From positions 2,108,001 through 2,172,000 of the forward strand of contig NZ_CP135918.1 of the NCBI RefSeq assembly GCF_032393985.1: a DNA stretch of 64,000 nucleotides, in the 5' to 3' direction. The position numbers and the translations under genes are program-made. Origin of the DNA: Fischerella sp. JS2 (GTDB lineage Bacteria; Cyanobacteriota; Cyanobacteriia; Cyanobacteriales; Nostocaceae). The notes under the pieces were generated by a model. That model saw only the letters and a list, made by a program, of their open reading frames with translations. It searched no databases and was not told where the DNA came from. Of this stretch, positions 28,432 through 37,244 are shown piece after piece. Position 1 is the stretch's first letter. Every line of letters begins with the position of its first letter.

Positions 28432-29859
28432 ATGCAACCACTAACTCGCCATACAAAAGTCGTTGCTACCATTGGCCCAGCCAGCAATTCACGGGAAGTG
28501 CTGACAAAAATGATTCAAGCTGGAATGAATGTGGCTCGCTTGAATTTTTCTCACGGCAGCTACGATGACCACGCTAAAACAATAAAATTATTGCGATCGC
28601 TCGAAAAAGAACTAGATATTCCGGTAACTCTGCTGCAAGACTTGCAAGGTCCAAAAATTCGAGTTGGTCAATTACCCGAGGGTGCGATAGCTTTAATAGA
28701 AGGAGAATTAATCACCCTAGTACCAGTAACTAACTTCTCAAATCAACCTGATACAATTCCGATTGACTATCCTCTGCTTGCAGAAGATGCCCAACCAGGC
28801 AATCAAGTTCTTTTGGATGATGGTCTATTAGAACTAAAGGTAGAACAGATCAAGGTAGATGCTGTCCGATGTCGAATTACTCGGGGCGGTGTTCTCAAAA
28901 GTCGTAAAGGAGTAAATTTTCCCCATCTCAATTTACAGTTGCCTTCTCTAACAGAAAAAGACTTACAAGATTTAGATTTTGGTCTATCTCAGGGAGTTGA
29001 TTACATCTGTTTAAGTTTTGTGCGTCGCCCTGAAGATATGCACACCTTAAAAGAATTACTGGCACAAAAAGGAGCAGCTAATAAACCTGTTATTGCCAAG
29101 CTCGAAAAACCCCAAGCTATCCATAACTTAGAAGCAATTATAAAAGAGTGCGATGCAGTAATGGTGGCTCGTGGTGACTTGGGTGTAGAAATGAGTCCAG
29201 AGAAAGTCCCACTCATCCAAAAACGGATCATTCGACTGTGCAACCGCAAAGGCATTCCGGTAATTACTGCCACGCAAATGCTAGAAAGTATGACTCATAA
29301 CCCCCGTCCAACTCGTGCCGAAGCCAGTGATGTGGCTAACGCCATCATTGATGGTACTGATGCAGTCATGCTCTCAGGAGAATCAGCCGTTGGTGAGTTT
29401 CCTGTGCAAGCCATAGAAATGCTTGTGCGTATTGCTACCGATATCGAACCAGATTTAGAGTTCCTCAACAATCCGCCAGCAAAAACTGATGAAACCCATG
29501 CTTTAAGTGAGGCTCTCAACACCATTGTCAATGTCATGCCCCTACGCTGCATTGCTACGTTCACTAGCACTGGCTATACAGCCCAACTAGCTGCTGGCGA
29601 ACGCCCAAAAGTACCCATTGTTGCCCTCACACCCAATTCCACAACTTACCACCGCTTGAACTTAGTTTGGGGAATTCGACCAGTTCTCTTAGAAAATGAA
29701 GTTGAAACGTTTGAGGAATTGACTACACAAGTCCAGACAATTCTGCTACAGCGTAGTTGGGTTACCCCAGGCGACAAAATCTTGATTTTGGGAGGTGTTC
29801 CAACTATGCGTCCCCGGGGGACGAATTTCTTGAAGATTCACACGATTACCGAGGTGTAA
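28432..29859 (+). CDS. pyk: Pyruvate kinase
   Basis: A 475-residue glycolytic enzyme converting PEP and ADP to pyruvate and ATP. Family blocks: [11 protein letters not shown] at the N-terminus, [30 protein letters not shown], the substrate-binding [11 protein letters not shown] with catalytic Lys, [11 protein letters not shown] and the signature [19 protein letters not shown]. It has the basic A-B-C domain set and lacks the C-terminal swivelling PEP-utiliser domain that many cyanobacterial pyruvate kinases (about 590 residues) carry. It is on the same strand as glgP and the cNMP-binding gene. A second pyk elsewhere in the genome is likely. Confidence 0.97.
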   Translation: MQPLTRHTKVVATIGPASNSREVLTKMIQAGMNVARLNFSHGSYDDHAKTIKLLRSLEKELDIPVTLLQDLQGPKIRVGQLPEGAIALIEGELITLVPVTNFSNQPDTIPIDYPLLAEDAQPGNQVLLDDGLLELKVEQIKVDAVRCRITRGGVLKSRKGVNFPHLNLQLPSLTEKDLQDLDFGLSQGVDYICLSFVRRPEDMHTLKELLAQKGAANKPVIAKLEKPQAIHNLEAIIKECDAVMVARGDLGVEMSPEKVPLIQKRIIRLCNRKGIPVITATQMLESMTHNPRPTRAEASDVANAIIDGTDAVMLSGESAVGEFPVQAIEMLVRIATDIEPDLEFLNNPPAKTDETHALSEALNTIVNVMPLRCIATFTSTGYTAQLAAGERPKVPIVALTPNSTTYHRLNLVWGIRPVLLENEVETFEELTTQVQTILLQRSWVTPGDKILILGGVPTMRPRGTNFLKIHTITEV

Positions 29860-30165
29860 GGGTGTGAGAAGTATGAGGAGAGTGAGAAGTATGAGAAGAA
29901 AAGGCATTATATATCTTCTTTAGTCCCCCACTCCCCCCATCTCCCCACTGCCCCTAATCCCCACTCCCTTGGGGGAGTAGGGATCGGTGAGTTCCCCACC
30001 TCCCTATCAGCAGGAATACAAAAACATGAATCAGAATCAGCATACTTTATTGATGCTTATCTATATCGGTTGTCGCGATGGGCCAATCCCATTCGCGCAG
30101 CTCAGCGTTTCTTAGACACAATGCCTAGTTAGTAGTTGAATTTCATTAAATTCAGGAGATTACTA
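29860..30165. other. Intergenic region, repeat-rich
   Basis: About 300 bp. The first half is low-complexity (GTGAGAAGTATGAGGAG-type units, then CCCCACTCCCCCCATC-type units); the second half contains a short open stretch without a good start. No gene is called. Confidence 0.5.
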
Positions 30166-30654
30166 ATGGCACATCTTACTGTATTAGAATTCCCCACAGC
30201 CGATGGTGCAGAGAGACTAGAAAGTAAACTGTCTGAACTACAGCAACAGCATTTGCTAGATATCCAAGACGCGGCAATTGTTTCTTGGCCAAAAGGTGCA
30301 AAAAAGCCTAAAACCCGCCAGCTACATAACTTGTCTGGATTAGGTGCGCTAGATGGTGCTTTCTGGGGGCTGCTGTTTGGTATCCTTTTCTTTATCCCGA
30401 TTCTCGGGATGGCAATTGGTGCGGCAATTGGTGCTTTGACAGCCTCTTTTGCAGATGTTGGTATTGATGATAGCTTCATTAAGAAAGTCCGTGATGAAGT
30501 TACGGAAGGAACTTCAGCACTGTTCTTACTCACTTCCAATGAGGTAGTTGACCGAATTGCCGAAGCTCTCAAAAACGAGGATTTCAAGATTATTGCTACT
30601 AACCTGCCCAAAGAGCGAGAAGACAAACTTAAAGAAGCCTTTGCTCATTCATAA
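30166..30654 (+). CDS. DUF1269 family membrane-associated protein
   Basis: A 162-residue protein of the DUF1269 type. The N-terminal ferredoxin-like part (MAHLTVLEFPTADGAERLESKL, IQDAAIVSWPKG) is followed by a glycine-rich hydrophobic hairpin (ALDGAFWGLLFGILFFIPIL, AIGAAIGALTASFADVGIDD) and a C-terminal soluble region (SALFLLTSNEVVDRIAEAL). GGAG lies 8 bases before the ATG at 30166, so this start is preferred to the one 30 bases upstream. The family's function is unknown; members are often stress-associated. It is convergent with the Ycf45-like gene. Confidence 0.85.
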   Translation: MAHLTVLEFPTADGAERLESKLSELQQQHLLDIQDAAIVSWPKGAKKPKTRQLHNLSGLGALDGAFWGLLFGILFFIPILGMAIGAAIGALTASFADVGIDDSFIKKVRDEVTEGTSALFLLTSNEVVDRIAEALKNEDFKIIATNLPKEREDKLKEAFAHS

Positions 30655-30733
30655 TCACCGAAAGTTGGTAGGAAGCCCATCTCCTTGAAGGGTGGAAGGC
30701 TAGTGGTTTGTCACATTAATTTTTGATAGGCTG

Positions 30734-30770
30734 CCAGATCCCCGACTTTTTGAAAAAGTCGGGGATCTGG
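30734..30770. terminator. Perfect palindrome between convergent genes, REP-type
   Basis: CCAGATCCCCGACTTTTT and its exact complement are separated by a single base, giving 18-bp arms. It lies between convergent stop codons (30654 and 30792) and could stop transcription from both sides. Related GATCCCCGACTT palindromes occur at 49062-49099 and, degenerate, near 55650. Confidence 0.75.
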
Positions 30771-30791
30771 CCCCTCGCAACTCTTTAAAAT

Positions 30792-32525
30792 TTACGCAGG
30801 GTAAATCCGCAGACGCCGATTTGGTTCTTCTCCAAAGCTATGGGACTTTAAGCGGTAGTGTTCTACCAACTCATGCTGCATTTTCCGCACTTGAGGAGAA
30901 CGGGGTAATAATTCCACTGGTTGTCCTTTGGGAATGACGATATTTTCGACTGCTAATCTAGCTTCTTCTAGGGCGTCAATTTCGTCGTCACTGGCGCTGT
31001 GGAGAAATAATTGCAGTTCGCGATCATCAGTCACCTCCGGATCATCGATGTTGAGTAATCGCCGTAAGCCACGGGTTATTTGCGGTATGGTACTAGATTT
31101 AATCATATGAATTGGCACTTGCCGGGCTTTAGCCATTTGCCGTAATTTGGCGTGGTTTTTAACGTGCGATCGCAGTGCCAAAATCGCATCAGCACTATCG
31201 ATGTCTTTTGTCAAGACCACTGGTAAACTCAACACCTCTACTACTTGTTCTAATTGACCACGGCTCACACCATAGGGATAAATGTGTAGCGGCAAATCTT
31301 CACCATTAGGCCCTGCCAGTTTGCTATCAGCTTCATCAAAGTCACCAAAGTAATTAAAAGATTCATCCAGTAACCGATCAAATTCATTGTGTCTACTCAG
31401 CTTTGCTGGTTCTGTGCTAACTGGTGGTAATGCTTGCATTTGCCCAGATGATCGCCAGCCATTTGACTGTCGTGCTGGTACAAATGACTCTTCTTTGGCG
31501 AGAGTTTGGGAGCGACCGTTCAAAGGTGTTAACTGGCGTGTAATCTTGACTTTGCCACTTTCATCAACGGTTCTCACCTGTGGACTAGGCTGATGCCCTC
31601 TGAGCAGACTATCTACCGTATCAGCCACACTTTCATGGACTACCCAACGTTGCCTTTCCAGCATTTCTACGGCAATCTCGAAAGTGGGAGGCGCTTTGCG
31701 TTCCAACACAGTTTTTTGACTGCCTCTGCGTCTGGCTTCATCATCTCCTAATGTCACAGCTTGGATACCACCAACCAAATCCGAAAGGGTGGGGTTTTTG
31801 ATTAAGTTTTCAATTTGGTTTCCGTGGGCAGTACCTACTAACTGTACACCCCGCTCGGCAATGGTGCGAGCTGCTAAGGCTTCCAGTGCAGTGCCAATTT
31901 CATCAATGACGATCACTTCTGGCATATGGTTTTCCACAGCCTCAATCATCACTTGATGTTGTAATTCCGGATGAGCAACTTGCATCCGCCTGGCTTTACC
32001 AATTGCTGGATGGGGAACATCGCCATCACCAGCTATTTCATTAGAAGTATCAATAATCACCACGCGTTTGTTCAACTCATCCGCCAAAACACGAGCAATT
32101 TCCCGTAAGGCAGTGGTTTTACCTACACCCGGGCGTCCCAGCATCAGAATCGATTTACCTGTTTCCACTAAATCGCGAATCATACCGATGGTTCCAAACA
32201 CCGCTCGACCGACACGGCAAGTTAAGCCAATAATCTTACCGTTGCGATTCCGGATGGCACTGATTCTGTGCAAAGTTTGCTCTATTCCTGCTCGATTATC
32301 TCCGCCAAAGTTCCCCACTCGCTGGATGCAATCATCAATGACATTCTGAGTGACGGGTATTTCACTCAGATACTCGGCTTGATGAGGAAAGCGGGCCTCT
32401 GGGCGACGGCCCAGATCTAAAACCACTTCCACTAAACTATCTCGTTGGGGATGCTTCTCTAATATTTGCCGCAGGTCTTGGGGCAAAATATCTAACAATT
32501 TTTGGAGATCGTCTGTAATCGTCAT
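30792..32525 (-). CDS. Ycf45-like AAA ATPase with R3H domain
   Basis: A 577-residue protein related to plastid-encoded Ycf45. The N-terminal half is a AAA-type ATPase with Walker A GRPGVGKTTALREIA and Walker B PEVIVIDEIGT, plus the sensor region GTAHGNQIENL; the C-terminal half ends with an R3H-type nucleic-acid-binding segment (LPRSPQVRKMQHELVEHYRLKSHSFGEEPNRRLRIYP). The frame is open 48 codons further upstream, but that would overlap ldpA, and MTITDDLQKLLDILPQ at 32525 is the conserved start. It is cytosolic, with unknown role; family members resemble SpoIIIAA/RNA-linked ATPases. It is 70 bp downstream of ldpA on the same strand. Confidence 0.9.
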   Translation of the reverse strand: MTITDDLQKLLDILPQDLRQILEKHPQRDSLVEVVLDLGRRPEARFPHQAEYLSEIPVTQNVIDDCIQRVGNFGGDNRAGIEQTLHRISAIRNRNGKIIGLTCRVGRAVFGTIGMIRDLVETGKSILMLGRPGVGKTTALREIARVLADELNKRVVIIDTSNEIAGDGDVPHPAIGKARRMQVAHPELQHQVMIEAVENHMPEVIVIDEIGTALEALAARTIAERGVQLVGTAHGNQIENLIKNPTLSDLVGGIQAVTLGDDEARRRGSQKTVLERKAPPTFEIAVEMLERQRWVVHESVADTVDSLLRGHQPSPQVRTVDESGKVKITRQLTPLNGRSQTLAKEESFVPARQSNGWRSSGQMQALPPVSTEPAKLSRHNEFDRLLDESFNYFGDFDEADSKLAGPNGEDLPLHIYPYGVSRGQLEQVVEVLSLPVVLTKDIDSADAILALRSHVKNHAKLRQMAKARQVPIHMIKSSTIPQITRGLRRLLNIDDPEVTDDRELQLFLHSASDDEIDALEEARLAVENIVIPKGQPVELLPRSPQVRKMQHELVEHYRLKSHSFGEEPNRRLRIYPA

Positions 32526-32595
32526 GCTTATTATGGTGACGTTTTTAGAGATAGCGAATGTGCTTGTATGGACACGAGACTTTACCCCGTAACCC

Positions 32596-33747
32596 CTACT
32601 GCTGTGACTTGAGCTGGGAAACAAGAGAATGGGCAAGTCCAACAGCTTGCCAGAGCAATTCTGGTTCATCTTCTAGGCGGACAGTTGTTTTGACACTGGT
32701 GTCATTCACCTCCCTTGCTTCTAACTCTTCTAGAATTGGTGACAGCAATACACGGGCGTAGCTGCCATAGGCGACTCCGGAAATAGGTGGGGAGGGGGGA
32801 GACATGGGAGACACGGGAGAAATTCTTCCTTGTCCTCCTTGTCCTCCTTGTCCCCCATTCCTCAACAATCCCATCGCCTTTAACTTGGCAACGGTGTGAC
32901 TGTTAGTGCCGCCTGCTAACTGCACGTATCCCGGTAGGTTTGCTGCCAAGACTTTTTGCCCTAATTTGACTGCGGCTGTGGTGGTGCCATCACCAATATC
33001 ACCACTCATCGGCCTTCCGTCAGTTTGCCAAATCAAGGTTATTTTATGGGTTGCGATCGCATCATACAGGGTATGTAAGTAATCAATCATACCCTCTCCA
33101 TCTGGACAACTAATCGCTACTAACTGCAATTGCTCAACCCAGGGTGAAATTGCTTGCCACAATCGCTGAAATTCTGTCAAACGTCCTATTTGTGTATGAA
33201 TTTCTATGGCATCCACCCCAGTTGATAATATTAACGGTGCGATCGCCTCCGGTTTAATCACGTAAGAACTTGTATAAATTTTTTCATACGGGCATATAGG
33301 AATGCAACGACCACAACCGTAGCACTTTTGGGATATAACTCCTGAAAACAGCTCTGGTTTATTGCTAAACTTTATTGCCTGTGCTGGACAAATTTTTTCA
33401 CATGGTCTGTGGCAGTTGGAAGGACACTCTGTAGAATTAAATTTTGCTTTGCGAAAATGCGGATCTTCGCCATCGTTGAGACTAACCATCAAAAACGGCA
33501 ACTTACCTTTTTTGCCAAAGCCTCGCGCTTGTGCATCCTGGGCAAGTTCAACTGCAACTTGTATGGCCTCTCGAACTGCGGCAATTACAGCTAGATCGGC
33601 AGCCACATCTATACAGTCAGCACCGGCCAGTGTATAGGCCAATGTTAAACTTCTGACCGCAGGCAGGTGTTGAAAGCTGGCTCCGCAAATGAGCTTGAAC
33701 CAGTGACCTTCTTTGAGAGATTGTAAAGGGTTGAGGTGATCAGTCAC
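32596..33747 (-). CDS. ldpA: LdpA, light-dependent period iron-sulfur protein
   Basis: A 383-residue protein related to LdpA, which in Synechococcus senses redox state and feeds light quality into the Kai circadian clock. Two 4Fe-4S ligand groups are visible: CPSNCHRPCEKICPAQAI and CYGCGRCIPICPYEKI. The start MTDHLNPLQSLKEGHWFKLICGAS is typical. Unusual: near residue 300 a low-complexity stretch (NGGQGGQGGQGR, then SPVSPMSPPSPPIS) is encoded by 9-bp tandem repeats and C/T-rich DNA like that found between genes, so intergenic repeat DNA has entered the frame without breaking it. The downstream Ycf45-like gene probably shares its transcript. Confidence 0.92.
   Translation of the reverse strand: MTDHLNPLQSLKEGHWFKLICGASFQHLPAVRSLTLAYTLAGADCIDVAADLAVIAAVREAIQVAVELAQDAQARGFGKKGKLPFLMVSLNDGEDPHFRKAKFNSTECPSNCHRPCEKICPAQAIKFSNKPELFSGVISQKCYGCGRCIPICPYEKIYTSSYVIKPEAIAPLILSTGVDAIEIHTQIGRLTEFQRLWQAISPWVEQLQLVAISCPDGEGMIDYLHTLYDAIATHKITLIWQTDGRPMSGDIGDGTTTAAVKLGQKVLAANLPGYVQLAGGTNSHTVAKLKAMGLLRNGGQGGQGGQGRISPVSPMSPPSPPISGVAYGSYARVLLSPILEELEAREVNDTSVKTTVRLEDEPELLWQAVGLAHSLVSQLKSQQ
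32781..32862. repeat. In-frame repeat insertion inside ldpA
   Basis: TGTCCTCCT units (9 bp) at 32831 and 32840 with partial copies on each side, next to a G-rich block GGTGGGGAGGGGGGAGACAT. On the minus strand they encode the Gly-Gly-Gln and Ser-Pro-Pro low-complexity part of LdpA. Confidence 0.7.
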
Positions 33748-33792
33748 ATTATCTATTATGCTATGTGACAGAAAAATGTTGTAGGCATTTGC

Positions 33793-35112
33793 CTAATTTA
33801 ATTCGGTTTGTTTGAGAGGAATTTCAACGATAAATTCCGCTCCTGTGCCGGGCGGTGAGACACAAGTGAGTTTTCCTTGATGTTTCTGCACGATAATCTG
33901 GTAACTAATCGCCAATCCTAGTCCACTACCTTTGCCTGGTGGCTTTGTAGTGAAAAATGGATCAAATATTCGCGAAAGCACGGATTCACACACACCAGGG
34001 CCATTGTCAGCAATACAAATCTTTACAGTATCTGGGGTTGTTAGCATCGTGCGAATGTGAATGCTAGGTAATTGGTAATTGGTAATTGGTAATCGGTAAT
34101 TGCTATTTTGTTGCTCATAATGCTCTTCTAAAGCATCAATCGCATTATTTAATAGATGCATAAACACTTGATTGAGTTCACTGACGTAACAAGTCACCAA
34201 AGGTAAATTACCATACTCCTTTACTACTTCAATTGCGGGGCGATTTGTGGTTTCTTTGAGTCGATGTTGCAACATCACCAAAGTACTATCTATACCTTCA
34301 TGAACATCTACTCGCTTCATTTGCGCTTCATCAAGTCGAGAGAAATTTTGTAGCGCCTCAACAATGGAACGGATGCGTTCTGCTCCTCTAAACATTGCAC
34401 CCATGAGATTCTGTTGATCATTGATCAAAAAATTCAAGTCTATTTGCTTAACTATTTCTTGAATTCTTGGTGTGGGATTTGGATATTCCTGCTGATAGGC
34501 TTCAATGAGATTTACCAAGTCTAATACGTATTGACCAGCATATTCGAGATTACCATAAATAAAACTGATAGGGTTATTAACTTCATGAGCTATGCCTGCT
34601 ACTAACTGTCCTAAAGCTGCCATTTTTTCTCGTTGAATCATTTGAACTTGAGAAGCTTTCAAGTCATCAAGAGCTTTTTGCAGTAGGGTATTTTTTTCTT
34701 GCAATTTATTTTGTAATAAGCATAAATTAAGTTGATTTTCTATTCGCAATACAACTTCTACCCCATGAAAAGGTTTAGTAATATAATCTACACCACCAAC
34801 ATCAAAGGCTTGAACTTTGTCTAAAACATCATCGAGAGCGCTAATGAAAATAACTGGAATTGAGCGAGTTTGGTCATTAGCTTTTAATTGTCTACAAACT
34901 TCATAGCCATCCATTTCTGGCATATTAATATCTAATAAAATCACATCTGGTAAAACCATTTGACAAGCAGTAAGTGCCATTTTGCCACTCAAGGCTTTAC
35001 GCACTTCATAGCCTTGTGAAGTCAGCATTGCTGACAAAAGACGCAAATTATCAGGAGTATCATCAACTACCAAAATATTTGCTTTGTAATCTCTTTCTGG
35101 AATCAAATGCAT
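33793..35112 (-). CDS. REC-histidine kinase (receiver-first hybrid)
   Basis: A 439-residue cytoplasmic signalling protein. A receiver domain ([29 protein letters not shown] with phospho-Asp, YITKPFH) is followed by a coiled coil and a HisKA/HATPase kinase (phospho-His in [17 protein letters not shown] box [37 protein letters not shown]). No membrane segment. The frame is open from 35160, but the ATG at 35112 begins just before the receiver and is preferred. Between the N and G1 boxes five tandem 7-bp units (34067-34101) encode [12 protein letters not shown], a repeat insertion in the loop. Its receiver resembles those of the two following genes on the minus strand. Confidence 0.9.
   Translation of the reverse strand: MHLIPERDYKANILVVDDTPDNLRLLSAMLTSQGYEVRKALSGKMALTACQMVLPDVILLDINMPEMDGYEVCRQLKANDQTRSIPVIFISALDDVLDKVQAFDVGGVDYITKPFHGVEVVLRIENQLNLCLLQNKLQEKNTLLQKALDDLKASQVQMIQREKMAALGQLVAGIAHEVNNPISFIYGNLEYAGQYVLDLVNLIEAYQQEYPNPTPRIQEIVKQIDLNFLINDQQNLMGAMFRGAERIRSIVEALQNFSRLDEAQMKRVDVHEGIDSTLVMLQHRLKETTNRPAIEVVKEYGNLPLVTCYVSELNQVFMHLLNNAIDALEEHYEQQNSNYRLPITNYQLPSIHIRTMLTTPDTVKICIADNGPGVCESVLSRIFDPFFTTKPPGKGSGLGLAISYQIIVQKHQGKLTCVSPPGTGAEFIVEIPLKQTELN
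34067..34101. repeat. Heptamer repeats inside the histidine kinase gene
   Basis: Five consecutive 7-bp units, GGTAATT four times and GGTAATC once. This is the intergenic heptamer class, here inside a coding frame that stays open. Confidence 0.85.
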
Positions 35113-35283
35113 TGTGGGAGTGTAAATAATTAAATAGGCACAAAGTAAGGCTAGGTGCAAGATATGATAATATGTTTCCTACGTTTTAGTGTACGCAGTT
35201 ATGAGGTCTACTTATAAATTTAGTTTAAAAAAATATATCTTGATAACAAAAATAATTAATTTATATCGATTACCAATTATTTA

Positions 35284-36387
35284 CTACCTATTACCCAATT
35301 CAGTGCATAAAATTTTTGACTCATCAGAATTTTCTGCCAAGAAACAGCTACAAGAAAAAAAAATATAAGTATAGTAATTATCACGCCCCTGTTGTTTAGC
35401 CTGATAAAGTGCTTTATCAGTAGTAGCAATTAGGTTACTAGGTGAATATTGATGATTTGGTACACAAACAGTCATACCAATACTTAAAGTTAGATATTCA
35501 CTTACAACAGACATAGTATGGGCTATTTTCAATTCTTGTAACTGCAATTGAATATTTTCAGCTACCTGTACCGATCCCAAAAAATTTGTGTTAGGCAAAA
35601 CTACGGCAAATTCTTCTCCTCCATATCTTGCCACTAAATCTGCTGGACGCCTAGCAGCATTTTTAATTACTTTAGCTACTCGTTTTAAGGTAGCATCACC
35701 AGCTATATGTCCATAGGTATCATTGTATGCCTTAAAATAGTCGATGTCGCATAACATCAATGCTAGAGGGATTTGCTCTCGTGCTGAACGTTGCCATTCT
35801 CGTTGTAAGTAATCATCTAGGTAACGACGGTTAGCAACTTCTGTTAAACTGTCAAGCAAAGCTAACTCTTGTAATTTTTCATTCACTTCTTGCAAAGCGA
35901 TTTCTGCCTGAGTGCGTTTTTCAATTTCTAATTGCAGTAGTGAATTTTGCTTTAAAAGTTTTTGGTTTATTTCTTGAAGTTGCAGTTGTAAGCGCTGAAT
36001 TGTTAGTTGATTTTGTACACGCACTACTACTTCTTCAATCTGGAATGGTTTAGTAATGTAGTCTGCGCCGCCCATTTTAATACCTTTAACTTTATCGGTA
36101 ACATCATCTAAGACACTGATAAAAATTATAGGAATGCTACAGGTTTGCGAGTTAGCTTTTAAGCGTTGACAAACCTCGTAACCGTTGATATCGGGCATGT
36201 TAATATCTAGTAAAATTAAATCAGGTGCTAATGTTTGACAGGCAATTAAAGCCATTTGTCCATTTAAAGCTTTACGAACCTGATAACCCTCTTCCATAAG
36301 AATAGTAGATAACACGCGCAGATTATCTAGCTGATCGTCAACGATGAGAATGTTGCCTTTAGTGGCAGATACTGACTCTTGACTCAT
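35284..36387 (-). CDS. REC-GGDEF diguanylate cyclase
   Basis: A 367-residue cytoplasmic enzyme expected to make cyclic di-GMP under phosphorylation control. The receiver ([40 protein letters not shown]) is followed by a coiled coil (~130-185) and a GGDEF domain with LDSLTEVANRRYLDDYL and an intact active-site loop RYGGEEFAVVLP; no RxxD product-inhibition motif is obvious upstream of it. After the cyclase domain the tail FFSCSCFLAENSDESKILCTELGNR is not family-like. The preceding pseudogene's stop lies 27 bp upstream and CTCCTT-type sequence provides a ribosome site, so they were probably one operon. Confidence 0.9.
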   Translation of the reverse strand: MSQESVSATKGNILIVDDQLDNLRVLSTILMEEGYQVRKALNGQMALIACQTLAPDLILLDINMPDINGYEVCQRLKANSQTCSIPIIFISVLDDVTDKVKGIKMGGADYITKPFQIEEVVVRVQNQLTIQRLQLQLQEINQKLLKQNSLLQLEIEKRTQAEIALQEVNEKLQELALLDSLTEVANRRYLDDYLQREWQRSAREQIPLALMLCDIDYFKAYNDTYGHIAGDATLKRVAKVIKNAARRPADLVARYGGEEFAVVLPNTNFLGSVQVAENIQLQLQELKIAHTMSVVSEYLTLSIGMTVCVPNHQYSPSNLIATTDKALYQAKQQGRDNYYTYIFFSCSCFLAENSDESKILCTELGNR

Positions 36388-36552
36388 GATTATTTCTTCA
36401 AGGAGGTTTGGTATTTACCATTGAGGTGCAGCAGCAATTAAATTCAGAACTGATTCTAAGTCTATAGCAGTAGAAAATAAATGCCCTTGAGCGAAATCAC
36501 ATTTTAATTTTTGGCGTTGCATAATAGCGGTATGAATTGAGGTCAATTAATC

Positions 36553-36912
36553 ATGGAATGTCCACGCTGTGGATCTTGTCATAACCGTAAGAATGGAAAG
36601 AAAAGAGGTAAACAGAATCACATTTGCTGTGATTGTGGTCGTCAATTCATTGATGTCTATAAACCACCCAGGGGCTACTCGGATGAAATCAAACAAGAAT
36701 GCCTAAAAATGTACGTCAATGGTATGGGATTTCGTGGAATTGAAAGGGTGAAAAACGTTCATCATACTACCATTATTCATTGGGTTAAACGAGTGGGTAC
36801 ACAATTGGCGGATACACCAAATTCAAAGGAAATTCCGCAGGTGGGAGAACTAGATGAATTAGAAACATTTATTGGTTCAAAAAAAATAAAATCTGGTTGT
36901 GGACGGCGGTAA
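36553..36912 (+). CDS. IS1-family transposase, frame A (InsA-like)
   Basis: A 119-residue protein with the N-terminal zinc finger CPRCGSCHNRKNGKKRGKQN..CCDCGRQF and a helix-turn-helix (MGFRGIERVKNVHHTTIIHWVKR), the DNA-binding part of IS1 transposases. It ends with an out-of-frame tail KKIKSGCGRR. A run of eight A at 36879-36886 lies at the point where a -1 shift would join it to frame B to give SKKNKIWLWTAVNH, about 230 residues in total, the usual IS1 transposase size. By itself it would act as a repressor/binding protein. Confidence 0.9.
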   Translation: MECPRCGSCHNRKNGKKRGKQNHICCDCGRQFIDVYKPPRGYSDEIKQECLKMYVNGMGFRGIERVKNVHHTTIIHWVKRVGTQLADTPNSKEIPQVGELDELETFIGSKKIKSGCGRR

Positions 36913-37244
36913 ATCACTTTACTCAAGGTATTCTTGCTTGGGTTTTAGGTGATCGTAGTTCGACTACTTTCCAACAGTTATGGAACATTGTCCAGTGTTG
37001 GCAGAGTTATTTTTACGTCACAGATGGATACCCTGTTTACCCTTGTTTTGTTCCTGATGGTGACCAAATTGTGAGTAAGACCTACATGACACGAGTCGAA
37101 AATGAAAACACAAGGCTTAGACATTATTTGGCTCGTCTTCATCGTAAAACTTTATGTTATTCCAAAACCGAGGAAATGCTGAGATACTCTGTTCGATTGT
37201 TATTGCACTACCTCAAATATCGTTCTGTTCCCTTACCTGCCTAA
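36886..37244 (+). CDS. IS1-family transposase, frame B (InsB-like catalytic part)
   Basis: The catalytic half, in the -1 frame relative to frame A. It reads NKIWLWTAVNHFTQGILAWVLGDRSS, then FYVTDGYPVY and ENENTRLRHYLARLHRKT, which carry acidic residues and the basic block of the IS1 DDE region. There is no good independent start (only a TTG at 36897), so it should be made by frameshifting at the A8 run, or not at all if the run is a one-base deletion of a single-frame transposase. Confidence 0.85.

Noticed and set aside
30030-30132. Open stretch encoding YFIDAYLYRLSRWANPIR and a few more residues before pyrC-distal DUF1269 gene
   Set aside because: It looks protein-like but has no start codon upstream in frame and runs into low-complexity DNA; could be a gene remnant, but I cannot name a parent gene.
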